A DNA stretch of 64,000 nt from assembly GCF_000169095.1 (NCBI RefSeq), contig NZ_AAVU01000008.1, positions 1-64,000 on the forward strand. Reading direction: 5' to 3'. A program made the position numbers and the translations under genes. The notes under the pieces are model-generated. The model made no database searches. It saw only the letters and a program-made list of their open reading frames with translations, and was not told the DNA's origin. The DNA is from Lyngbya sp. PCC 8106 (lineage in GTDB: Bacteria > Cyanobacteriota > Cyanobacteriia > Cyanobacteriales > Microcoleaceae). Below are positions 31,599 to 39,241 of the stretch, piece after piece; positions within the stretch are counted from its first letter, which is position 1, and each line of letters starts with the position of its first letter.

Positions 31599-33137
31599 TC
31601 AAAACGGTTCACCCTCACTGTTAGAAGCCATCACCTCTTGGTCTACAGGCGAAGATTGGGAAAATCTCGGAAGTTCAACCCGTGCTAACGATCGCAATTT
31701 TTTCTGACGAGTCGGTTGAAGTAATGGTGCGGGCCAATTGGAGGTCTTCGAGGTTGATGAAACTGTTTGCTGGGGTTGTGAACCTCGATGCAATTGATCA
31801 AGCGGTTGATCAGGGAAAGGAATAAACCCTGACTTCCCTGAATCTAACTCAAAACTAGGGATTGTCGAGGACGCATATTCCATCCGAATTCGATCCAACT
31901 CATCTTCGATAAACTGAGGAGAAGATTGTACAGGAGTCGATTCAACCGATTCTGACTCAGATTCAAACTCAGATTCAGAGGTTTCTACAAAGGGATTTGA
32001 CGTTAAGGGTGTCTCTCCCGAATCATCTGGATACCAATAGTTTTCTAATTCGCCTAAATTGGGAAGTTCTGACAGTTGAGAAGCGGCTAAACTCGGTTGA
32101 TTTTCTCTCCAATAATCTTGTTGGGATAAGTCATCTGGGGTGTTCTGGAGATGAGGAGGGATCTGTTCATCTAGTTCTAACCATTCTGAAACCATTTCTT
32201 CGTCAAAATGATCCAGGTGTTGTTCTTGCCTAACAATTTCATCGAGGCGTTCTACACTATTATTATCGTCTGTCGATTCGGCTGACCACGGTTGAACTGG
32301 TTGAGATCTCGAAACTGCTATTGGAGGGGAGTCAAGTTCCAACCCCAAAGACTCTCGAGGATCTTCTCCTGGGCTGGTCTGTTCAATTTTTGGTAAATTT
32401 AAATAGGTCTTGGGTTGATTGTGTTGATCATTGGGCTGTTGTCGCGGTTGCATCTCTAAACATCGTTCTAAAGCCGCTTTAAACTGAAGGGTATGACGTT
32501 GCTGGCGGTGTAAACGCGATCGCAATTCTCGACAAGCATTTTGAGCTTCTACCAACTCATGGAATTGTTCATTGTAGCGCTGTTGAGCCAAAGCACATTC
32601 TCGTTCCATCTGAGCCATGCGGGTTTGGCTGGTTTCCCATTGTTGGGTGAGGGTTTCGACTAAGACTTGTTGACGGCGAATGACTTGATTAGATAGTTCT
32701 AGCTTCCCAAACAACCGAGTTACCTGATCTTGAGCAATCGCAAGTTCTTGAACCCGCTGATTGAATAGACTATCTTGATTGTGTAATGCTTTTCGACATT
32801 CATCAAGTTCAATTTCAAGTTCTGTGACTCGATTAATCAAATCCCGATTACACTCATGTAAGGCTTGGATTAACTGAGATGGATTTTCGCTTTCACCCGG
32901 TTGAATTTCGACTTCCTCAAGAGCAAACTTTTCCTCTACAACTTCTGAGATGTTGTTTTCGGGAGTAACGGGAAGCTGATCGACACTGATAGCATTCGGT
33001 AAATTAACAGTTTCCCATTCTTCCTCTGGTGAGTGACTCCGATGAGCGGAACTCTCATTCGCCTCTAAAGGGTGAGAATCTGTTGAAGGAGTGGGATCAG
33101 ATGGATTGATGTTGGGTGGAAGATCGGCTCCGGGCAT
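31599..33137 (-). CDS. Hypothetical coiled-coil protein
   Basis: 512 residues. I do not recognise a characterised family. The first 90 residues are Pro-, Ser- and Glu-rich. Residues about 85-225 form a long, heptad-rich coiled coil (for example LIQALHECNRDLINRVTELE, then EIELDECRKALHNQ and RELRSRLHRQQRHTLQFKAAL). A glutamine- and proline-rich low-complexity region and acidic Ser-rich segments follow, with a basic C-terminal motif (RQKKLRSLARVELPRF). There is no signal peptide or membrane helix, so it is presumably cytoplasmic. The architecture suggests a structural or scaffolding role. It is convergent with the giant gene, with only 39 nt between stops. Function unknown. Confidence 0.7.
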   Translation of the reverse strand: MPGADLPPNINPSDPTPSTDSHPLEANESSAHRSHSPEEEWETVNLPNAISVDQLPVTPENNISEVVEEKFALEEVEIQPGESENPSQLIQALHECNRDLINRVTELEIELDECRKALHNQDSLFNQRVQELAIAQDQVTRLFGKLELSNQVIRRQQVLVETLTQQWETSQTRMAQMERECALAQQRYNEQFHELVEAQNACRELRSRLHRQQRHTLQFKAALERCLEMQPRQQPNDQHNQPKTYLNLPKIEQTSPGEDPRESLGLELDSPPIAVSRSQPVQPWSAESTDDNNSVERLDEIVRQEQHLDHFDEEMVSEWLELDEQIPPHLQNTPDDLSQQDYWRENQPSLAASQLSELPNLGELENYWYPDDSGETPLTSNPFVETSESEFESESESVESTPVQSSPQFIEDELDRIRMEYASSTIPSFELDSGKSGFIPFPDQPLDQLHRGSQPQQTVSSTSKTSNWPAPLLQPTRQKKLRSLARVELPRFSQSSPVDQEVMASNSEGEPF

Positions 33138-33232
33138 AGCTTTAACTTAGACAGCAACAGAATTACATCCAGTTTACCGTGATCGTTTCTGACTGCCAAA
33201 GTTTCTCCTGGAAATTCTCTGTACTATGAACT

Positions 33233-33262
33233 ACGCACATCCGCTATTGCTGAGATGTGCGT
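33233..33262. repeat. Subterminal hairpin at the tnpB end of the IS element
   Basis: ACGCACATC (33233-33241) is a perfect complement of GATGTGCGT (33254-33262), giving a 9-bp stem with a 12-nt loop. It overlaps the stop codon of tnpB (33244). In IS200/IS605 elements such a hairpin marks the right end for TnpA recognition, and the same region forms part of the TnpB guide RNA. Confidence 0.65.
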
Positions 33263-34530
33263 TTCTGACGCTTCACTTGAGAAACTTTCAGACCGCTAAC
33301 CAAACAAGTAGAGGTTGTCTCATCTGCGTCTGTAGAGGCACGTTCCATACCCCTGTCTTGGAAAATTGCTCCACTTGGGGACACCCCAAGACCGCATTTT
33401 CCGCTTGCGTAATTAAGCATCACCATTGCTGCTGCGACGTCTCTATCACACTGAAACCCACAGTTGACACAATGATGAACTCTATCTGCTAATGCTTTCT
33501 TTCTTTGATGACCGCAATTAGGACAGGTTTGTGAAGGCTTTACTTTTTGGGTTGGAATCTCAATATAAAACCCACCTGCTTCGGTGACTTTATATTTAAT
33601 TAAATCCTTAAAATTCCCAATCCCAACGTCAAGCAATGAACGATTCAGTCCCGATTTTTGACGTTTGTTTTTACCCTTCGATTTGCGAGTCATCCCTTTA
33701 AGGTTTAACTTTTCAGTGGCTACCAAGCTATTACAGCTAACGATTTGTGTAGACACTTGATGCTGCCAGTTCTGTCTTTGTCTGGCGATTTTAGACTGAA
33801 TTCTGGCAATTGCTTGATTTGCTTTTCTCCAACGTCGCGAAGCTTTAACCCCTCTCTTTGGAGGTCTTTTTCTCCGACTGGTTTTAGCAATTTTGTTGAT
33901 TTGGTGTTGAGCAACTTTAACAAATCTGGGGTGATCAGTTATATTCCCCTTTGAGTCGGCAATTGCGTGATGGGTTCCAAAGTCTAAACCAATTGCACCA
34001 AGATCGGTTTGATAACGAGTTGGGACGCAATCAACGGTAATTGACGCATACCATTTCCCTTGTTTAAACAGTATGGTACAGGTTTTTGGTTTTCCCCAAT
34101 CTCTAGCTTGACCTCGCATTTTAAGGGTTCCCAAATTCGTTATTTTCAAGAAACCATTTTTACCATCAGTCAAAGCTTTCCATCCGCTTTTACAAGGATA
34201 TGTCCATCCCTTGTAACGCCGACTTTTTTTGAATTTAGGATACCCAGACCTAAGTTTGAAGAAGCGTTGAAAAGCTAAATCAACTCGTTTAACAGTGTCT
34301 TGCAATGCGTGGCTACCCAGTTCTTTATAATCTGTCCAGAATTCTTTGAACTCTGGCAAACAATTCTGTTGGTCATAGTAACTAACCGACTTATTGAATC
34401 GTTTTTAAGATGTTTTCCGGTGTTCCACACAAGCATTATACAAAGCACAATGCAGCTTCCGCCAATAGTGCATTTTATTGGCTTGTGTTTTAGTTGGATA
34501 CAAGCGGAATGTTACTCGTTTGGTAGCCAT
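33244..34530 (-). pseudogene. tnpB: tnpB (RNA-guided nuclease, OrfB) interrupted by a nonsense codon
   Basis: Reading from ATG at 34530, the frame encodes the TnpB N-terminus (MATKRVTFRLYPTKTQANKM...) for 41 codons, meets TAA at 34405-34407, then continues in the same frame for 387 more codons to 33244. The position after ...EHRKTS is a Tyr in relatives as I recall them, so one base change explains it. The remainder is intact: RuvC-like Asp in GAIGLDFGTHHA, Glu in LVATEKLNLKGM, a zinc ribbon CPNC/CVNC, and Asp in CDRDVAAAMVML. TnpB of this family is an omega-RNA-guided DNA nuclease that helps retain the element. A truncated product starting downstream (for example the 371-residue frame from 34359) would lack the N-terminal wedge segment. 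Confidence 0.88.
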
Positions 34531-35016
34531 AACATATCGACCTTCTGTTATTTTTATGGTTACTTATTATAGTTACGCAGGTACAGTCTATCAATATGTC
34601 TATCAGAAAAGGTTCTCACAGCATATGAGCGTGTGCGGTTGCACTTTGTTTTTGTGACCCATTACCGAAAAAGGGTTTTAAACACAGAAATGCTCAACCG
34701 ACTAAAAGAAATGGTTGAGCAAGTGTCAAATAAAATGGGATGTCAGTTGATTGAGTTTAATGGAGAGTCTGACCATATCCATATTTTGTTAGACTTCCAT
34801 CCGAGAAACTCAATCGCTGCGGTTGTTGGAAGTTTAAAAAGTTCGAGTGCGAGAATGCTTAAAAAAGAATTTCCTGTAGAAGTTGAAAAGCATTACTGGG
34901 GTAAAGTTTCGTTTTGGTCGAACTCGTATTATGTTGCCTCTTGCGGCGGCGCACCAATTGAAGTTCTTAAAAAATATATCCGCGCACCAAGCAAGTTCCT
35001 AGAAATCGCTATCCTT

Positions 35017-35044
35017 CCCCACCCCGCTTTGCGCTCGGGTGGGG
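35017..35044. repeat. Subterminal hairpin at the tnpA end of the IS element
   Basis: CCCCACCC (35017-35024) pairs perfectly with GGGTGGGG (35037-35044), with a small inner CGC-TTT-GCG stem. The hairpin lies within the 3' end of the tnpA frame. This is the expected position of the left-end imperfect palindrome bound by TnpA. Confidence 0.6.
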
Positions 35045-35074
35045 ACTGCCGCTCAAATCGTTCATCTCTGATCC

Positions 35075-35113
35075 AAAAAAGCCCTCAGCGATTTCTTGCT
35101 TTTGGGCTTTTTT
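35075..35113 (-). terminator. Intrinsic terminator of tRNA-fMet
   Basis: On the minus strand, 17 nt after the CCA end of the tRNA, AAAAAAGCCC (reverse complement of 35104-35113) pairs with GGGCTTTTTT (reverse complement of 35075-35084). The stem is GC-rich and ends in six U. The A-tract makes it symmetrical, so it could also stop rightward transcription from tnpA. Confidence 0.75.
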
Positions 35114-35129
35114 GGTAAACTGTTGTTAT

Positions 35130-35206
<77 letters not shown>

Positions 35207-35385
35207 TCGCACTTCTATTACTATAACCTGATCAACACCAAACTGACAACCCCCTAATTCAAATCAATTGATTGAGTCTTCCTCAACTCCAATCCTGTTA
35301 AGCTTTTGAGCAATCGCGCTTCTCTTGCATCAACAGAAGACACAGGGAGAGACGCGATCACATTTTAAGTTAGGACGCTAAGAAT

Positions 35386-35667
35386 TTAGCTGGCGGATTT
35401 CGACTCATGGCCTTCTTCAACTAGCAGGCTAGAGCAGGAATGCTTGGCTAGTAATTGTACTCCCTCAGTCGCATCTTGATAGACTTCTAACTCCGCTTTT
35501 GAAGGGGCTTCAAATAGAAAGTCTTCTTGAGGAAAAACAACTCGTTCTAAATACCAATTTTGAATATTACTAATCCGCACAACCTGTACTTTGTCACTCT
35601 CGTTAAAATAGCAGCAAAGTTTCTTGATCCCATAACTTGCAGGCAATTGATCCAATGTTAATGTCAT
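35386..35667 (-). CDS. DUF1830 family protein
   Basis: 93 residues. The segment KKLCCYFNESDKVQVVRISNIQ followed by NWYLERVVFPQEDFLFEA matches the cyanobacterial DUF1830 family (CCY..N.......R..NI.NWYFERVVFPG..L.FEA). The ATG at 35667 has GAGGA eight bases upstream. It has a paired Cys motif and no signal peptide, so it is probably cytoplasmic. Function is not known. It sits alone between the initiator tRNA and a 566-nt structured intergenic region. Confidence 0.8.
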   Translation of the reverse strand: MTLTLDQLPASYGIKKLCCYFNESDKVQVVRISNIQNWYLERVVFPQEDFLFEAPSKAELEVYQDATEGVQLLAKHSCSSLLVEEGHESKSAS

Positions 35668-35800
35668 TGTGAAATCCTCATTTCAAATGTTGTTTTTATC
35701 AGACACCCTTTCCTCATTTTACTGAGGTATGATCCCCAATCATCTAGAAATTTCTGAGACGCTTGAAAATCTACAAAATATCCTTTCCTTTTCTAGCGTC

Positions 35801-35840
35801 AAAAAAAGCCAGCTTTATCCATTTGGTTAGTTGGCTTTTA
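35801..35840 (-). terminator. Terminator-like hairpin
   Basis: AAAAGCCA (35804-35811) pairs with TGGCTTTT (35832-35839). On the minus strand the stem ends in seven consecutive U (from the AAAAAAA at 35801-35807). It could end hemW transcripts, about 390 nt past the hemW stop, or a small RNA from the adjacent stem-loop. A shorter U-run makes it partly active in the plus direction. Confidence 0.55.
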
Positions 35841-35847
35841 ACTTAAA

Positions 35848-35882
35848 CGGACAGGCTCGCAGCTTTTCAGCCGATCTGTCCG
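35848..35882. repeat. Long stem-loop (possible non-coding RNA structure)
   Basis: CGGACAG (35848-35854) is the perfect complement of CTGTCCG (35876-35882), with an inner GGCT/AGCC pairing that extends the helix. It lies 9 nt from the terminator hairpin at 35801-35840. On the minus strand the order stem-loop then terminator resembles the 3' part of a small RNA. Confidence 0.4.
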
Positions 35883-36233
35883 AATTTTGCTTAACCCGAT
35901 CAATTTTCTATAGAAGTAGATTGCACTCAATTTTTTTTCGCTAACTCTGGAGTTGACCCATCTCGCTGTCTTGATCCTTTACATCTTAACTTTGTGTTTA
36001 GGTCAATTCCTTATCCCAATTCTACTGCTTGTTAAAGCCTTTTTGCAAGATAAGTTTGATAAATCTAACTTGAGTTAGAGATCTATGATCAGCCATCCTC
36101 TCTCAGCAGGGGAGTTGTATAAGTTACAATTAGCTATTATACAAATTTTTACTTTGTATTTTTTTTTCTATAAAGAATTTATTAAAGACTAGATTCGAGT
36201 CTGAAGACCAAACTGTTTGGGTTAAAATATCCC

Positions 36234-37475
36234 TCAACTGTACTGGTAAGAAATCTCAGAATCCGTAAAATAGTGAAATAGGCTAGCTAAAATTGTATTA
36301 GAAAATAAGAAGCCTTCTGGATCAGTTAATCTCAGAAAGCCAGAAATCGCCAGATCAGACTCCCCATCCATCGCTACAACTTCTACCCATCCTTGTTCTT
36401 GATAGGGATGCAAACAATAGAGAATATCTTTAACCGTTTGTTGTCCAAATCGTTGACTCAAACTCCTTAAATTCAGTCCTTCAGACAACCTTAACCCCAA
36501 CATTAAGCTTTCAAGTAACTGATCACAAGCACGATTAACCCATTCGGCATCTTGCATTTGATCTTCAGAGTGTACCCACTGATGATAAAGTTGAGTCTGT
36601 CGAGGGCGAGTGAGACGATATCCCTGTAAATAACTGGCAGCCCCCATTCCAAACCCGTAGTAAGGCTGACAATGCCAGTACACTAAATTATGGCGACACT
36701 GCATACCCGGTTGGGCATAATTCGAGATTTCATAGTGAGTATAACCCGCTTGAGTGAGGATTTTTTGCGCCCAACGATACATCGCCGTTGTACTTTCATC
36801 CGTCGGTAGCGGTGACTCTCCCGGCGAATAATATCGTCCAAAAACCGTTTTGGGTTCCACAATCAGATCATAATGGGAAATATGAGGGGGATTGAGAGTT
36901 AAAACCTGCTCTACAGACTGTTGCCAAAGTTCTAGAGTTTGATGAGGTAAACCCGAAATCAGATCCAGACTGTAATTAGAAACTCCGGCAGTGTGAATGA
37001 AATCAATAGCCTTCCAAACATCAGCCACCGTATGCGATCGCCCACAAGCTTGTAAAAGTTCATCTTGAAAGGCTTGTACACCCAAACTGACTCGATTGAT
37101 CCCTAAATTGATAAATCCTTGTAACCGATGAAGATCAAACGTGTCAGGGTCCATTTCCATCGAGATTTCAGCCTCAGCATCAATCCCAAAACGTTGCTCA
37201 AGTCTATCAAGAATTTGACCCAACTGACTCACCGATAACAGCGAAGGGGTTCCCCCACCAAAAAAAATCGTTTCTAGAGGCTGATCTTCGACAGGGGCTT
37301 GAGTAATTTCCTCACACAACACATCGACATACTGTTGTATCCAAGTCGAATTTTCACCCCGTTTGCGATCGCCGACAACAGACACCGCAAAATCACAGTA
37401 ATAGCATCGACGACGACAGAAGGGGATATGAAGATAAGCTGAGGTTGGAATTGAGAAAATAGGGGAGTTTACCAT
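36234..37475 (-). CDS. hemW: HemW-like radical SAM protein (coproporphyrinogen III oxidase-like, haem chaperone)
   Basis: 413 residues. The radical SAM motif CRRRCYYCDF lies at residues about 19-28, preceded by SAYLHIPF as in HemW and HemN. SAM-binding GGGTPS lies near 73-78 and the later segment ISHYDLIVEPKTVFGR near 192-207. HemN-specific N-terminal residues and length (about 450-460 in true oxygen-independent oxidases) are absent, so it is HemW, which binds haem and inserts it into apoproteins, rather than the oxidase. An insertion of about 15 residues (VVGDRKRGENSTW) follows the cluster motif. The ATG at 37475 fits the family start. Confidence 0.88.
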   Translation of the reverse strand: MVNSPIFSIPTSAYLHIPFCRRRCYYCDFAVSVVGDRKRGENSTWIQQYVDVLCEEITQAPVEDQPLETIFFGGGTPSLLSVSQLGQILDRLEQRFGIDAEAEISMEMDPDTFDLHRLQGFINLGINRVSLGVQAFQDELLQACGRSHTVADVWKAIDFIHTAGVSNYSLDLISGLPHQTLELWQQSVEQVLTLNPPHISHYDLIVEPKTVFGRYYSPGESPLPTDESTTAMYRWAQKILTQAGYTHYEISNYAQPGMQCRHNLVYWHCQPYYGFGMGAASYLQGYRLTRPRQTQLYHQWVHSEDQMQDAEWVNRACDQLLESLMLGLRLSEGLNLRSLSQRFGQQTVKDILYCLHPYQEQGWVEVVAMDGESDLAISGFLRLTDPEGFLFSNTILASLFHYFTDSEISYQYS

Positions 37476-37762
37476 CTCAAGAATGTTTTGCCGCTGGCAT
37501 TAACAAAATTTCACTCAATCTATTATCCTCAAACTCAAACCCATTGTGGGATAATCCGATTCAAGCTCAGTCATGATCCTCAAAAGGATTGATGGTACAG
37601 CCGATTGATCAAAAAAAATAGTCTGATCATCCTGAAAAAATTGTAGGGTTTACCGAAAGACGATCAGGAAAACAGTAAAGTTTGATTGAACGATATAATA
37701 GAACGAAAACTTGTGGAAATTCCTATTGGAAAATCCCTATCCAATTCCATTAGCCTAAAGCA

Positions 37763-38842
37763 ATGCTAGATGCCATCATTATCATTCTATTCATCCTAGC
37801 GGGCGCAGGAATGGGCTTCTATGGTATTGAACTGCTTCCTTACAATGTACTGGAGCAAGTCACCAATATCGAGGGACTGCGATCAGTGACGGCTGCATTC
37901 ACAGCCCTCATCGGAGGAGTGCTAGGCTTAGTGGTTCAAACCACCTATCGCCGACTCGAAGAGCAAGTCCGACAGATGCCCATTGACGTGCTGCTGACTC
38001 GTGCCATTGGCTTAGTCATTGGGCTATTAGTGGCGAACCTGATGCTAGCACCCTTATTTCTGTTGCCAATTCCGAGAGAATTTGGCTTTATCAAGCCGTT
38101 AGTCGCTGTATTATTCAGTGTCATGTTAGGTTTTACCGGAGTAAACCTCGCCGATACACACGGACGAGCCTTTTTACGACTGCTAAACCCGAATAGTCTA
38201 GAAAGTATGCTCATCGCTGAGGGTACACTTAAACCAGCCTCCAGCAAAATTCTCGATACGAGTTGTATTATTGACGGTCGAGTTGAGAAGTTGTTAGAAA
38301 CAGGCTTTCTCGAAGGACAAATCTTAGTCCCGGGCTTTATTTTACAAGAGTTGCAACTGGTGGCAGATGCAGCCAATGACCAAAAACGAGCGCGTGGACG
38401 CCGAGGATTAGAAATCTTAAATCAAATTCGAGAAAATTATCCGGATCGCATTCAAATTCATTCAGCAGATTACGAAGATGTACAAACTGTTGATGCTAAA
38501 CTGGTGCGACTCGCTCTAGATATCAATGCCACATTGCTAACCAATGACTATAACTTGTCTCAAGTGGCAACTGTGCAGCAAATCTCGGTATTGAATATTA
38601 ACGACTTAACTCAAGCGTTACGCCCCAACTATTTACCGGGAGATGGTCTAGACTTGAAAATCCGCAAAGAAGGAAAAGAACCCTCTCAAGGCATCGGCTA
38701 CCTCGAAGATGGCACAATGGTTGTTGTAGAAGCCGGAAGTGATTATGTTGGTGATCAGGTGAGAGTTATTGTCACCAGTTCTTTACAAACTTCGGCGGGA
38801 CGGATGATTTTTGCTCGACCTGAACAATCTGTTATGGCTTAG
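37763..38842 (+). CDS. PIN/TRAM-domain membrane protein (YacL-like)
   Basis: 359 residues. Four hydrophobic helices occupy residues 1-135 (MLDAIIIILFILAGAGMGF, then VTAAFTALIGGVLGLV, RAIGLVIGLLVANLMLAPLF and FIKPLVAVLFSVMLGF). A PIN-type nuclease domain follows with acidic residues in ILDTSCIIDGR (about 172-182), GFILQELQLVAD, DAKLVRLALD and LLTNDYNL. The C-terminal TRAM domain (GIGYLEDGTMVVVEAGSDYVG) is a predicted RNA-binding beta-barrel. This architecture is widely conserved in cyanobacteria, plant relatives and Gram-positive bacteria. It is probably a membrane-tethered RNA nuclease, substrate unknown. The upstream gap (37476-37762) holds no other supported gene. Confidence 0.85.
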   Translation: MLDAIIIILFILAGAGMGFYGIELLPYNVLEQVTNIEGLRSVTAAFTALIGGVLGLVVQTTYRRLEEQVRQMPIDVLLTRAIGLVIGLLVANLMLAPLFLLPIPREFGFIKPLVAVLFSVMLGFTGVNLADTHGRAFLRLLNPNSLESMLIAEGTLKPASSKILDTSCIIDGRVEKLLETGFLEGQILVPGFILQELQLVADAANDQKRARGRRGLEILNQIRENYPDRIQIHSADYEDVQTVDAKLVRLALDINATLLTNDYNLSQVATVQQISVLNINDLTQALRPNYLPGDGLDLKIRKEGKEPSQGIGYLEDGTMVVVEAGSDYVGDQVRVIVTSSLQTSAGRMIFARPEQSVMA

Positions 38843-39241
38843 GGTTGACTTCAATTGGTGAATCTTGAATCCGGGAAACCATACGAAAAACAACCCCCCA
38901 AAGACACGGCAATCCCACCTGATCGTCGTGTTTTTTGTGCGAAGATCTGCTCAAACCAGCTTAAAATGGTATCTTATATAAAATTGAAAAAATAATGATA
39001 CCGCTCATTTTCTGGACTTCCCTTGCTTCTTCTGCTTCCCTGGCTCCCCTGCCACTCAAGCGATCGCAAATATTTAAGTATTTCATTTAGCAGCTCACTA
39101 TTGCTAAATTTTGGAGCAGAGTTTGAACTTGATCAGATTGGAGATCGACAAAACCGATCTTAAATCTGGGATCAATTTTAGGTTAAGAATCTATGCTTAC
39201 CCTAAATGTGTCTCCTCCAACAACGGAGCCTTACAGTCTAG
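38843..39241. other. Intergenic region with pyrimidine-rich short tandem repeat
   Basis: About 400 nt. Positions about 39010-39058 are a CTTCCCTTGCTTCTTCTGCTTCCCTGG-like heptad-type repeat of the kind dispersed in cyanobacterial genomes, followed by a HIP1 octamer region (AAGCGATCGC). No gene or RNA was recognised. The DICT/HD gene start has no clear Shine-Dalgarno. Confidence 0.5.

Larger units (their letters stand above)
33233..35044. mobile_element. Decayed IS200/IS605-type element with divergent tnpA and tnpB
   Basis: Minimal extent from the hairpin next to the 3' end of tnpB to the hairpin next to the 3' end of tnpA. tnpB reads leftward and tnpA rightward from a shared 65-nt centre, as in IS608-like members. 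Both genes carry disabling lesions (see their entries). Subterminal hairpins rather than terminal inverted repeats are expected for this family, which moves as single-stranded DNA by the Y1 HUH transposase. Exact cleavage points and flanking tetranucleotides could not be fixed. It lies next to the initiator tRNA gene. Confidence 0.85.
34596..35118 (+). pseudogene. tnpA: tnpA (Y1 HUH transposase) with an early frameshift
   Basis: ATG at 34596 starts the normal IS200 N-terminus MSIRKGSHSI, then meets TGA at 34626-34628. The downstream part resumes in another frame as YERVRLHFVFVTHYRKRVL from 34624, so a small indel near 34623 broke the gene. The rest carries the family motifs: HIHILLDFHP (the HUH residues) and NSYYVASCGGAPIEVLKKYI (catalytic Tyr). 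The open frame continues past the IS-end hairpin into host sequence and the tRNA terminator, ending ...RFLAFGLFW. Translation from GTG at 34633 is conceivable but would miss the first strand of the fold. Confidence 0.85.
35668..36233. other. Intergenic region with two strong hairpins
   Basis: About 566 nt, mostly AT-rich. It contains a terminator-like hairpin at 35801-35840 and a long stem-loop at 35848-35882, both listed separately. No open frame is supported. It separates hemW from the DUF1830 gene, both on the minus strand. A small non-coding RNA ending at the terminator hairpin is possible. Confidence 0.5.

Noticed and set aside
33745..34572. Plus-strand open frames opposite tnpB (33745-33954, 34060-34278, 34300-34572)
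   Set aside because: They are shadows of the tnpB coding sequence on the other strand, including the segment with the premature stop.
36234..37475. Oxygen-independent coproporphyrinogen III oxidase (HemN)
   Set aside because: The length and N-terminus fit HemW. The HemN-specific extra residues are absent.
37945..38376. 143-codon minus-strand open frame opposite the PIN/TRAM gene
   Set aside because: It is an antisense shadow of conserved membrane and PIN segments. Low complexity and no recognisable motif.
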